Shown: positions 1 through 6,376, counted from the first letter of the stretch. The stretch: 6,871 bases of DNA from Candidatus Dormiibacterota bacterium (GCA_003153215.1 PLXL01000218.1:1-6871); one strand, 5' to 3'. Made by a program: numbers and translations. The notes: generated by a model not told the origin, from the letters alone.

Positions 1-185
1 CACCCACGCCACTCATCGATCGCTCATCGGAACGCAACGACGGGACCAGGGCAAGGACCTCGGCACCCATCGCTTCGGCGGGCAGCCCGGGTGCAGAAGC
101 AGGCCACCACCGCCAGCTAACGCTGGACGGCCGTAGCCACCGGATGCGCGTCCGGGCGAGTCTTCTCTATGCTGCGCTCGCAGTC
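1..185. other. Left-edge segment without a confident gene
   Basis: The dehydrogenase reading frame is open from the window edge, but no ATG, GTG or TTG codon occurs in it before 144. The segment therefore looks like upstream non-coding DNA rather than more of that gene. On the minus strand an ATG at 70 opens 23 codons to the window edge with plausible composition. It could be the start of a divergent gene, but it is too short to judge. I see no clear promoter or Shine-Dalgarno sequence. Confidence 0.4.
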
Positions 186-1208
186 ATGGATGAGAAGGCT
201 CCCGTGGTCGTGTTCGAGGCCGAGGCCGGCCAGGACAGCCGCCTACGCGACGCCCTCCCAGGGGTGGACTGCCGATTCGTCGAGCAGGTGCTCTCCGACC
301 AGACCGTCGACCAGGTGGGCGAAGCGTCCGTGGTGTCGGTCTTCATTCGCTCGAAGGTCAGTCGTACCGTCATCGAGAGCATGGCCAACGTACGGCTGAT
401 CGCCACCCGCTCGACCGGGTACGACCACATCGACCTCGCTGCCTGCCGGGAGCGGGGCATCACCGTCTCGAACGTCCCCACCTACGGTGAGAATACCGTC
501 GCCGAGCACGCCTTCAGCCTCATCCTCGCCCTCTCCAGGCGCCTGGGTGTCGTGACCCGGCGGATCTCGCACGGAGATTTCTCGCTGCGCGGCCTGATGG
601 GTTCCGACCTGCGCTCTAAGACCTTAGGGGTGGTCGGTGCCGGCAACATCGGCCTCCATGTCATCCGCATGGGCCGCGCGTTCGGCATGGAAGTGCTCGC
701 CTATGACGCGCACCCCCACCCTCTGCTCGCCGAGGTGCTGGGGTTCCGCTACGTCTCGCTCGACGAGCTGCTGACAACTTCGGACGTCATCAGCCTGCAC
801 GTTCCCTACCGACCGGAGACGCATCACCTCATCGACCGTGACCGCCTGATGATGATGAAGCCCGGAGCGCTGCTCATCAACACCGCGCGGGGCGCCCTGG
901 TGGACACGGCTGCGCTCCTGGAAGCGCTCGATAGCGGCCGCCTGGGAGGTGCCGGTCTGGACGTCATAGAAGGCGAGGAGCTGCTCATGGAAGAAAGGCA
1001 GATGTTCCACATTCCCGAGACGGAGGAACGGATGCGACAGCTACTCACCGGGCACGCCCTGGCCCGGCATGAGAATGTGATCCTTACCCCGCACATGGCC
1101 TGGTACAGCCGAGAAGCGATCGACCGCATCCTGGACGTCACGGCACTCAACATCCGGAGCTTCCTGTCCGGAACTCCGCTGAATGCCATTGCCGCTGCCG
1201 GGGCGTGA
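186..1208 (+). CDS. NAD-dependent D-2-hydroxyacid dehydrogenase (D-lactate dehydrogenase-like)
   Basis: Predicted cytoplasmic enzyme of the D-isomer-specific 2-hydroxyacid dehydrogenase family, which interconverts a 2-oxoacid and a D-2-hydroxyacid using NAD(H). With the ATG at 186 it has 340 residues, a normal length for the family. The nucleotide-binding fold starts at GAGNIG (151-156), and an Asp at the end of the next strand (D174) suggests NAD rather than NADP. The catalytic set is visible: R235 in NTARGALVD, D259 and E264 in GLDVIEGEE, and H303 in LTPHMAW. STGYDHIDL and NTVAEHAF are also typical of the family. An in-frame ATG at 144 would add 14 residues. I prefer 186 because the first beta-strand (APVVVFEAEA) follows it almost at once, although neither start has a good ribosome binding site. 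Closest in style to the D-lactate dehydrogenase-like branch; the actual substrate cannot be read from sequence. It stands alone on this strand, with no operon partner in view. Confidence 0.93.
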   Translation: MDEKAPVVVFEAEAGQDSRLRDALPGVDCRFVEQVLSDQTVDQVGEASVVSVFIRSKVSRTVIESMANVRLIATRSTGYDHIDLAACRERGITVSNVPTYGENTVAEHAFSLILALSRRLGVVTRRISHGDFSLRGLMGSDLRSKTLGVVGAGNIGLHVIRMGRAFGMEVLAYDAHPHPLLAEVLGFRYVSLDELLTTSDVISLHVPYRPETHHLIDRDRLMMMKPGALLINTARGALVDTAALLEALDSGRLGGAGLDVIEGEELLMEERQMFHIPETEERMRQLLTGHALARHENVILTPHMAWYSREAIDRILDVTALNIRSFLSGTPLNAIAAAGA

Positions 1209-1242
1209 CCGCGGCCATCTCCTGACGTGGCGGGCCCGAGGT

Positions 1243-1290
1243 GTGAGGGGCCAATCGCAGTGGGGACCGCCCTCGCGGCTGGCCCCTTAC
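1243..1290 (+). terminator. Terminator-like inverted repeat after the dehydrogenase
   Basis: Arms GTGAGGGGCCA (1243-1253) and TGGCCCCTTAC (1280-1290) pair over 11 positions with one G-T wobble. The loop is 26 nt and the stem begins 35 bp after the stop codon at 1206-1208. There is no T tract, so this would be a non-canonical terminator of the kind often seen in high-GC Gram-positives. Position and pairing are seen directly; the terminator function is inferred. Confidence 0.4.
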
Positions 1291-1389
1291 CACTCAGATC
1301 CCCGCGCGCGGAACTACAGCACTGGGATCTCGCCTCGGTGCAAAGGGCAAATCTGACATCGGGTTAGGGTGTACAGCTCTCAAGATTAG

Positions 1390-1515
1390 GCGACAGAAGC
1401 GGCTCACTTGGGCCTCACGCCGGAGGACCTCGCGGCGATCGAGGCCGTGGTTCCCAGAGGGGCCGTCGTGGGCGAACGCTACACTAGCGACAATATGGCT
1501 CGGGCCAACGTCTGA
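1390..1515 (+). pseudogene. Aldo/keto reductase C-terminal remnant
   Basis: This short frame follows an in-frame TAG at 1387-1389 and ends at TGA 1513-1515. It reads ...LGLTPEDLAAIEAVVP, then RGAVVGERYTSDNM and ARANV before the stop. That is the usual C-terminus of aldo/keto reductases: an 'LTPEDLAAIE' helix, then 'P(R/K)GA..GeRY', then a short tail with Met. The rest of the enzyme, including the catalytic Asp/Tyr/Lys/His residues and the NADP-binding loop, is not present upstream in any frame. It is therefore a truncated relic, not a functional gene. The family assignment rests on about 35 residues by eye. The break lies somewhere between the dehydrogenase stop and 1390, with no visible mobile element. 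Confidence 0.6.
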
Positions 1516-1802
1516 TGAAAGGCTACGCTGACGCCTCTCCGACTGTATCCGAGCTCCGGGTGGGAGCGGCCACGAAAGTGTGCTGCACCGAAGGCCGGGC
1601 GCAGTGATCAGCTTCCACATCACCTTCGCCAACGCCAGTGACCTGCCCCCCGAACTGGGCCAGGTCGACTAGCAGATGGGGACCGGTCGGGTGCCGACTG
1701 AAGACCATGGTGTCACCGGTCTGTAGCTCTCGGTAATGCGCCGGAGAGAGCGCCGACAATGTGGGTAAGCACAATACGCAGCCGCGTTCGTGCAACTCCT
1801 GA

Positions 1803-1819
1803 GGCGGGGCTCTCCCGCC
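1803..1819 (-). terminator. GC hairpin downstream of the PAS-GGDEF-EAL gene
   Basis: GGCGGG (1803-1808) and CCCGCC (1814-1819) form a perfect 6-bp stem with a 5-nt loop. On the minus strand it begins 25 bp after the stop codon (1847-1845) of the GGDEF gene. No T tract follows. It may act as a weak terminator between the convergent genes, but stems this short are common in GC-rich DNA. Confidence 0.3.
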
Positions 1820-1844
1820 CGAGGCCGCCTGGTAGAACCAGTTA

Positions 1845-4199
1845 TCAGTGGACGGAGGGGTCAGCGCGCCGCGCCGCGCTACCGAATTCCGGGGTTAGCT
1901 CGGGCATGCGGGGGTCCCCGACCACCGGGAAGCGCTGGAGTTTGTCACGATCTGCTGGGTCACCAGCTACCCCCAAGACTGCCTGGAAGACGTCGCAGTC
2001 CAAGGAGGCGAGAGTCTCGGATGGCAGGGGGTCATTCCACTGCAGGAAGGTGACCGCATCACAGTCCAGCTCTTGAAGCATGTGGAGGGTAGGTTCGTCA
2101 CAGACGCCCTTGGCGGTGACCATCATCCCCATCGCGTGAGCCAACTCGACCATGCCGTGCATGATCTTGGCGTCGTCCGGCGACGTGGTCAGCCGGCTTG
2201 TGACCCCGGCGTCGAACCGGATCTCTGTGAACGGGGAGGAACGCAGGCGGAGAAGCGCTCCGGAGGTGAAGCCGTAATCGTCGACCCCCAGACGAAGCCC
2301 GGCACGCACAGCCGCTGCGAAGAACTCGGAGGCGCCGGGCGCGAACGCCGCGCTCTCGCCGGCCAGTAGCGTGAAGTTGCCGGTCGGAAGGTTGTGTGCC
2401 CGGAGGAGCGCCGCGATGGTGGAGATGAGGCTCCGATCGCGGAGGTTGCGCGGCGAGATCAGGACTCCGATCGGGACCTCGCCGCCGCTGTCTCGCCACT
2501 TCGCCTGCTGCTCGACCGCCATCCGAACGACGGAACGGATCAGGGGCCGGATCACCTCGCTGCGCTCCGCCAGGGGCATGAACCGCTCAGCCTCGAGTAG
2601 GCCCAGCTCGGGATGCTGCCATCGCACCCGGGCATCGACGGCGCGCAGGGAGCGGTCACGGAGGGCCATCACCGGGGTGCAACGCAGCTCGAGCTCGTCG
2701 TCCTCGACGGCCCGTCGCAGGTCAGCTGGGGAGACGAGATCCACGCAGCCGTCGCGCACTGCCTTGGAGGCAGCGACCGCCCAGCCTCGACCGCTGTGCT
2801 TGGCGGCGTACATCGCGGCGTCGGCCTGGCTCATGAGGGAGTCGGCGTCGTCGCCGTGGTCGGGGAAGGTGGCGATGCCGACGCTGACTCCGGTGCTGAT
2901 CAGGTCATCGCCCAGGCAGAAGGGCTCCTCGAACGCCTGGAGGATCTTCTCCGCAACGCGCTGGGCGCCGCTGAGGGAGCTGCCGGTGGGCGTCAGGAGG
3001 GCGAATTCGTCGCCGCCAACGCGGGCCACCAGGTCGCTCTCCCGCAGCTGGTCTCTCAGCCGCTGCGCCGCCGCCTTCAGCACCTCGTCGCCGACATGGT
3101 GGCCCCTGGTGTCGTTGACCTCCTTGAAGTTGTCCATGTCCAAGAGGAGGACGCTGAAGCCCCCCTTGCCCTTCCGGGCGATGGCGAGGCGATCGAGCAG
3201 CGCATCGGTGAACTGGGTACGGTTCGGCAGGCCGGTGAGCCCGTCGTGGAGAGCCTGGTGGGAGAGGACGGCCGTCTGCTCGCGAAGCTCCGTGACGTCG
3301 TGCAGCACCAGGACTCGGATTGAGCCGCCATCTCCAACGACGAGGGTGGCCACCAGCTCCGCGACAAAGGTGGTTCCGTCTTGGCGATACGCGCCGGCGT
3401 CGTGGCAGTGCGAGCGTCCGCCACTCCGGACAAGCTGATCGACGGTTATCTCAGCGGAGGTCAGCAGCTGATCGATCGTACAGTCCCTAAGCGCTGCCGG
3501 ATCGTAGCCGAACAGCGCTCCAGCGGCCCGGTTGGCGGAGGCAATGTGGCCGGTATCGTTCACCGTGAGCACCGCCTCGCCCACGTTGTCGAGAATGGCG
3601 GTGAGGCTGGCGGTTGATGCCTGCAGCTGCTGCCCATGGCGCGCGTGCTCATGGAAGAGGAACCCGAACGTCACCCCGAGTAGCGTCGTCACCGCGAATT
3701 CCACTATGAGTTGCTCGCCCAGCTGGGGGGCGGCGAGACCGCGGAAGCTGACCAGGGTCACGATCCTGTCCACGCAGAAGAACGCCAGGGCCAACCACAC
3801 CCCCCGGAACTCCCACCTTGCCGCCGCCAGAAGCAGCACGGGCAGGAAGGCGATCCACAGGGGACTATCCGGCCGCTCATACGCCCAGATCTGGAGGAAG
3901 GTCAGGGCGGCCTGAAGAGTGAAGAGGACAAGCTGGAACCATCCCCGACTCAGCAGTGGAGATCGGCGACGGACGGCTATCCCGGCGAGGACGACGTAGA
4001 GGGGGACGATCAGCTGGGAGGTCGAGGCAAGCAGGGGCGCGCGGCTCGGCAGAAGGAGCCAGCACGCGACCATCAAAGGTGCGGCGACCGCGGTGAGCGT
4101 GATCAGGAGCTGCTCGAAACGCCAGGCGCTGTCCTGTGCGGCGGAGGGGAGAGAGGGTAAGGGCGGGCTCGCGGTACCGCCGACCAGCCTGAGCGACAT
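1845..4199 (-). CDS. Membrane PAS-GGDEF-EAL protein: predicted diguanylate cyclase with degenerate EAL
   Basis: A 784-residue inner-membrane signalling protein. Six hydrophobic spans (about 31-50, 62-76, 86-105, 112-128, 133-151, 163-183) are followed by a PAS domain (196-306), a GGDEF domain (311-473) and an EAL-like domain (487-742). The cyclase looks active: HDGLTGLPNR leads in, LDMDNFKEVND (353-363) carries metal-binding D354, and GGDEF is intact at 395-399. RESD (386-389) sits five residues before it as the product-inhibition I-site, so c-di-GMP synthesis from two GTP is expected. The EAL domain looks inactive as a phosphodiesterase. The EAL motif is DAR (522-524), the metal-binding Asn is L580, AEGVE reads AKGVC (696-700), and the QGY region reads TFL (717-719). 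DDYG (640-643) and E615 remain, so it may still bind ligand or regulate the cyclase. The start ATG has an SD-like GAGGGA 11 nt upstream. It is third in a same-strand series after the regulator and kinase, 381 bp from the kinase. Confidence 0.95.
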   Translation of the reverse strand: MSLRLVGGTASPPLPSLPSAAQDSAWRFEQLLITLTAVAAPLMVACWLLLPSRAPLLASTSQLIVPLYVVLAGIAVRRRSPLLSRGWFQLVLFTLQAALTFLQIWAYERPDSPLWIAFLPVLLLAAARWEFRGVWLALAFFCVDRIVTLVSFRGLAAPQLGEQLIVEFAVTTLLGVTFGFLFHEHARHGQQLQASTASLTAILDNVGEAVLTVNDTGHIASANRAAGALFGYDPAALRDCTIDQLLTSAEITVDQLVRSGGRSHCHDAGAYRQDGTTFVAELVATLVVGDGGSIRVLVLHDVTELREQTAVLSHQALHDGLTGLPNRTQFTDALLDRLAIARKGKGGFSVLLLDMDNFKEVNDTRGHHVGDEVLKAAAQRLRDQLRESDLVARVGGDEFALLTPTGSSLSGAQRVAEKILQAFEEPFCLGDDLISTGVSVGIATFPDHGDDADSLMSQADAAMYAAKHSGRGWAVAASKAVRDGCVDLVSPADLRRAVEDDELELRCTPVMALRDRSLRAVDARVRWQHPELGLLEAERFMPLAERSEVIRPLIRSVVRMAVEQQAKWRDSGGEVPIGVLISPRNLRDRSLISTIAALLRAHNLPTGNFTLLAGESAAFAPGASEFFAAAVRAGLRLGVDDYGFTSGALLRLRSSPFTEIRFDAGVTSRLTTSPDDAKIMHGMVELAHAMGMMVTAKGVCDEPTLHMLQELDCDAVTFLQWNDPLPSETLASLDCDVFQAVLGVAGDPADRDKLQRFPVVGDPRMPELTPEFGSAARRADPSVH

Positions 4200-4204
4200 C
4201 GGGT

Positions 4205-4216
4205 GAGGGATCCCTC
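4205..4216. repeat. 12-bp perfect palindrome before the GGDEF start codon
   Basis: GAGGGATCCCTC ends 5 nt upstream of the ATG at 4199. Its left half, read on the minus strand, is also the only SD-like sequence (GAGGGA). It could be a protein-binding site or could partly sequester the ribosome site by folding GAGG onto CCTC. It could equally be chance. Confidence 0.3.
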
Positions 4217-4374
4217 GGCATGCAGAGGGTGCTTCCCGCCCAGGCTAAGCGAGGCCCTGAACGCTTCCGCCCGACCATCCGGTGACGGCTTGGGGACTGC
4301 CCGTCGCGGCCCTGTGGTCTCGTCCCCTTCCCTCGCGAACACGGTCAGCCGGACTCTGGGATGATCTGCCCTCA

Positions 4375-4462
4375 GTGGAGAACAGCAGTGGTAGTCGGGG
4401 ATGAGGGTGTGGGAAGGGGGGGCGGGGAGCGGTGGATCCCCGTGGACAGCCTCAGTGCCAGC
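4375..4462 (+). repeat. G-rich repeat element, copy B, with G-quadruplex motif
   Basis: This copy runs from GTGGAGAA to AGTGCCAG and aligns along its length with 6680-6768 in the same orientation. Shared blocks are GTGGA, GCAGT-GTAGT, TGAGGGTG, CGGTGGA and a closing GCCAG, with small gaps. The central part (4397-4427) has five G tracts (4, 3, 3, 7 and 4 Gs) with loops of 1-4 nt, matching the classical G-quadruplex pattern on the plus strand. It lies about 175 bp upstream of the GGDEF start and downstream of the kinase stop. Identity with copy A, judged by eye, is about two thirds. It may be a decayed mobile-element fragment or a dispersed repeat. Confidence 0.6.
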
Positions 4463-4580
4463 GATGCTGCCTCGCCTCCTCCCGCGGCCGTACGCGCACC
4501 CGCCATGATGTGCGCCGGAGAGCCTCTCGCGCCGGCCTGACCCACTGCACCACCCGCCCTCGTGCCTTTCTGGTGATCTG

Positions 4581-5624
4581 TCAACCGGGCGGGGCCGGGA
4601 GTGGTAGCGTCATCTGCACCATCGTCCCGCACCCGGGGCTCGAGGTGATGTCCAGGCTACCCCCGGCGTCGCGGACCCGCTGCTCCAAGAGACGCAGCCC
4701 CATGTGGCCCCGCCGATGGAGCTGCTCGAGACTGCCAAGGTCGAACCCGCGGCCGTCGTCGGCGACGCGAAGCAGTATGCCGCCGGTGTTGCGCTCCACC
4801 GAGAGCGTCACGCGCCGAGCCCGGGAGTGCTTGGCGGCATTGCGCACCAGCTCCTGAGCCACCCGGTGGATGAGGCTGCGGACGCGCGCACCGCAGTCGA
4901 GTTCGCCCACCGTGACCTCGACATTCACACCACTGTCGGCGAGCGGGGCTAGCAGCTGGCTGAGAGCCCCGGCCAGGCCATCGCTGTCGATGTCGCCGCC
5001 GACGAGGGCCCCCATCAGCGTGCGCAACTCGGCGGTCGCCGCCTGCAGGTCGTCGGTCATCCGGTCCAGGCTGACCGCCACAGAAGCCAGCCTCTCCGGT
5101 GATGCTCCACCGTCGCGGCGCAGTCCTCGAGACAGGGTCGCGGTGCGGAGGGCGACGGCGCTGACCAGCTGGGTCACCCCGTCGTGGAGGTCACCGGCCA
5201 GCCGCTGACGCTCGCGGTCCGAGACCATCAGCGCCTCGTGGAGCAGTTCCTCCCGCTCATCGGCGAGATCGGCCTCGCGACGCTCATAAGCGGCCAGGCT
5301 GCCCAGGAGGTCGCCAACCCGGCTGTGGAGAATGCGGAGGGCCATGGCCACGCCGAAGAAGGCGCACGCGACCGCCAGCGCCGGCCAGACGTACCAGGCG
5401 GCCGCGCTGCCCACGCTCAGCGTGGCCGCCGCCAGCACGAGGCCCCCGCCGATGGCGGCCAGGCCCACTCCCCACCTCCGCGTTGGGGGCAGAAGGCCGA
5501 CGAGCGTCTGATGCAGATCCCCGGCATCGGCGACGGTGGGGTGACGCTGGAGGGCAGCGAGACGTCCGAACAGCCCCGAGGGGGACGCAGGAGATTGAGC
5601 CCCCTTCTCAGCTGTCGCGTACAT
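4581..5624 (-). CDS. NarL-type sensor histidine kinase (HisKA_3 / HATPase_c)
   Basis: A 347-residue membrane kinase that should autophosphorylate on His and pass phosphate to a receiver domain. Two close hydrophobic spans (about 51-71 and 77-98) leave almost no external loop, so there is no obvious extracellular sensor and it may sense within the membrane. A charged, probably coiled-coil linker (about 100-135) leads to the dimerisation helix ERQRLAGDLHDGVTQLV, with phospho-acceptor H147. The ATPase domain has the N box QELVRNAAKHS (E258, N262), the G1 box DDGRGFD from 289 and the G2 box GHMGLRLL (306-313). All key residues are present. The start chosen is ATG 5624. A TTG at 5729 would add 35 residues, but they would be encoded by the inverted repeats of the leader and look non-coding. 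The ATG lacks a strong Shine-Dalgarno sequence. The regulator gene lies 264 bp upstream on the same strand and is the likely partner. No symbol can be assigned. Confidence 0.93.
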   Translation of the reverse strand: MYATAEKGAQSPASPSGLFGRLAALQRHPTVADAGDLHQTLVGLLPPTRRWGVGLAAIGGGLVLAAATLSVGSAAAWYVWPALAVACAFFGVAMALRILHSRVGDLLGSLAAYERREADLADEREELLHEALMVSDRERQRLAGDLHDGVTQLVSAVALRTATLSRGLRRDGGASPERLASVAVSLDRMTDDLQAATAELRTLMGALVGGDIDSDGLAGALSQLLAPLADSGVNVEVTVGELDCGARVRSLIHRVAQELVRNAAKHSRARRVTLSVERNTGGILLRVADDGRGFDLGSLEQLHRRGHMGLRLLEQRVRDAGGSLDITSSPGCGTMVQMTLPLPAPPG

Positions 5625-5662
5625 GGCCGACGTCAGCCTACGGCGGCCAGGTGACGAATCAA

Positions 5663-5713
5663 GGAGAAGTCCGTTGCAAAGCTTCTCCGTTGTGTTGCAG
5701 TTCGGAGAAGCTT
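5663..5713 (-). promoter_or_regulatory. Three-arm GGAGAAG repeat in the kinase leader
   Basis: AAGCTTCTCCG (5679-5689) and CGGAGAAGCTT (5703-5713) form a perfect 11-bp inverted repeat with a 13-nt loop. A further GGAGAAG (5663-5669) is also complementary to the middle arm CTTCTCC (5682-5688). In the kinase transcript the middle arm could pair either with the earlier arm (11 bp) or with the later one (7 bp), an attenuator-like geometry. As DNA the three half-sites are centred 19 and 22 bp apart, close to two helical turns each, which would also suit a repressor or activator. No U tract follows, so I do not call a terminator. Confidence 0.45.
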
Positions 5714-5757
5714 CACGGCATTCACGCAACGAGGCTGTGCACTCGCGGTCGAGGGGA

Positions 5758-5780
5758 GCGGTCCTATCTTCGAGGACCGC
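5758..5780. promoter_or_regulatory. Operator-like dyad over the kinase promoter
   Basis: GCGGTCCT (5758-5765) and AGGACCGC (5773-5780) are a perfect 8-bp inverted repeat separated by 7 nt. On the minus strand the downstream arm covers most of the predicted -10 hexamer and the upstream arm lies in the spacer. A protein dimer bound here would block or remodel the promoter. No T tract follows on either strand, which argues against a simple terminator. Confidence 0.45.
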
Positions 5781-5788
5781 GCCGTCAA
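5761..5788 (-). promoter_or_regulatory. Predicted sigma-70-type promoter for the histidine kinase
   Basis: On the minus strand TTGACG (5788-5783) and TAGGAC (5766-5761) are separated by 16 nt. This is close to the actinobacterial housekeeping pattern TTGAC-N16-18-TAGRAT. Transcription would begin near 5754 and give a leader of about 130 nt before the ATG at 5624. It lies downstream of the regulator's terminator-like hairpin, so the kinase is probably transcribed separately from the regulator. Prediction from hexamers only. Confidence 0.45.
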
Positions 5789-5872
5789 CGTAGTCCGCCG
5801 GGACAGTGCGGGGAGGTGGGCAGTGGCCGCGCTCAGGGGTCCCGTGAGGGCGTTGGGAATGTAAAGAATGTC

Positions 5873-5902
5873 CCGCGCCGAGCCGAGGTCAGCTCGGTGC
5901 GG
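5873..5902 (-). terminator. Terminator-like hairpin at the end of the regulator gene
   Basis: Read on the minus strand, CCGCACCGAGC (5902-5892) pairs with GCTCGGCGCGG (5883-5873) at 10 of 11 positions with an 8-nt loop. The tail GACATTCTTTACATT is the most T-rich run nearby. The TGA stop of the regulator (5891-5889) lies in the loop, so the hairpin begins within the last codons. Stem plus T-rich tail fits an intrinsic terminator, although the T run is interrupted. Confidence 0.5.
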
Positions 5903-6368
5903 CGGCAGTCATCCTGCGTGTGAGTGGCGTCGGCTCCGAGGGCGATGGCTGGAGGTTCTCTCCACGGATCGCCGCAAGAAGCACGTCGATATCAGAGTCC
6001 TTGCTGACAAACGCCGAGACTCCCGCCACTGCCATCGTCCGGGTCACGAGTGCGTCACCAAACGCGGAGTATGCGACGAGCCGGATGCCGGGACAGACCT
6101 CTCGCAGACCGCGTGCGGCCGCCCAACCGCCACCATCGGGCATGTTGACATCGATGACCGCCACCCGAGGCTGTGTGGCCACCGCCAATCCGATCGCATC
6201 GGGAATCCGACCCACCGCGCCGACGACGGTTAGCGTGTCGTCTGCCTCGACGGCCTCCTTCAGCGACGCAAGCAGCGCTGGATGGTCGTCGAGAAGGAGC
6301 ACGGTCACGGCCTCGGGGACGTCCTGGGAGCGTGAAGCGGCGTCGGCAGGCTCGGCGTGGTTGGTCAC
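5889..6368 (-). CDS. Single-domain response regulator (NarL-type receiver, no output domain)
   Basis: A 159-residue soluble protein made almost entirely of a receiver domain (about 20-136). The phosphorylation site is complete: acidic pair D27-D28 (LLLDDHP), acceptor D73 (VIDVNMPDGGG), S101 (VAYSAFGD) and K123 (FVSKDSD). The sequence style (AVIDVNMPDGGGWAAARGL, AGVSAFVSKD, LLAAIRG) is that of NarL/FixJ regulators, which normally continue into a LuxR-type helix-turn-helix. Here only about 25 proline/threonine-rich residues follow, ending ...LTRRMTAAAPS. I read the DNA after the stop in all frames and saw no helix-turn-helix, so a simple frameshift is unlikely. The start is GTG 6368, supported by GAGAAGGA 8 nt upstream. 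The kinase 264 bp downstream is its probable phosphate donor. Without an output domain it may act by protein contact, as a phosphate sink, or as a relay. Confidence 0.9.
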   Translation of the reverse strand: MTNHAEPADAASRSQDVPEAVTVLLLDDHPALLASLKEAVEADDTLTVVGAVGRIPDAIGLAVATQPRVAVIDVNMPDGGGWAAARGLREVCPGIRLVAYSAFGDALVTRTMAVAGVSAFVSKDSDIDVLLAAIRGENLQPSPSEPTPLTRRMTAAAPS

Positions 6369-6376
6369 GGCGGCGG

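Larger units (their letters stand above)
1209..1844. other. Gene-poor intergenic region with gene debris
   Basis: A 636-bp stretch lies between the convergent dehydrogenase and PAS-GGDEF-EAL genes. It holds the inverted repeat at 1243-1290, an aldo/keto reductase tail at 1390-1515, and a GC-rich hairpin at 1803-1819. From 1516 to about 1800 there are only short open frames with no ribosome binding site and no family I recognise. Base composition and codon pattern are more mixed than in the neighbouring genes. The stretch looks like decayed DNA rather than a missed gene. Confidence 0.55.
4200..4580. other. Intergenic region between kinase and GGDEF genes
   Basis: This 381-bp stretch contains the palindrome at 4205-4216 and the G-rich element at 4375-4462. 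No gene is recognisable. The open frames across it encode proline- or arginine-rich artefacts of the G-rich tract. A weak, bulged GC hairpin (GCCGG at 4514-4518, CCGGC at 4532-4536) lies after the kinase stop and might help end that transcript. I could not pick a convincing promoter for the GGDEF gene. Confidence 0.5.

Noticed and set aside
1..70. Possible start of a divergent minus-strand gene at ATG 70
   Set aside because: Composition looks coding, but only 23 codons are inside the window, with no ribosome binding site or recognisable motif.
1515..1607. A 30-codon plus-strand frame starting in an ATGA overlap with the reductase stop
   Set aside because: No ribosome binding site of its own, no recognisable sequence, and its upstream gene is a relic, so translational coupling is not credible.
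1294..1632. A 112-codon minus-strand open frame
   Set aside because: It lies antisense to the aldo/keto reductase remnant and has no recognisable domain; a by-product of high GC.
1604..1672. A 22-codon GTG-started plus-strand frame ending in TAG
   Set aside because: Too short to assign and no upstream signal; could be another gene fragment but nothing supports it.
1523..1795. A 90-codon minus-strand open frame with a TTG start
   Set aside because: No ribosome binding site, uneven codon use and no family recognised with confidence. The faint resemblance of part of it (LQTGDTMVFSRHP...) to FliN-type repeats is too weak to claim.
2371..3438. A 355-codon plus-strand open frame opposite the GGDEF gene
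   Set aside because: Arg/Ser/Thr-rich, domain-free translation that mirrors the strongly supported minus-strand protein; an antisense artefact.
4372..4632. A proline-rich minus-strand frame of 86 codons
   Set aside because: The Pro/Ser/Thr runs are the complement of the G-rich repeat; no start signal or domain.
5625..5729. A longer kinase with a TTG start at 5729
   Set aside because: The added 35 residues would be encoded by the leader inverted repeats, do not resemble kinase sequence, and have no ribosome binding site.
5625..5888. A frameshifted helix-turn-helix after the regulator stop
   Set aside because: I read the downstream minus-strand DNA in all frames and found none of the LuxR-type signature; the segment looks regulatory instead.
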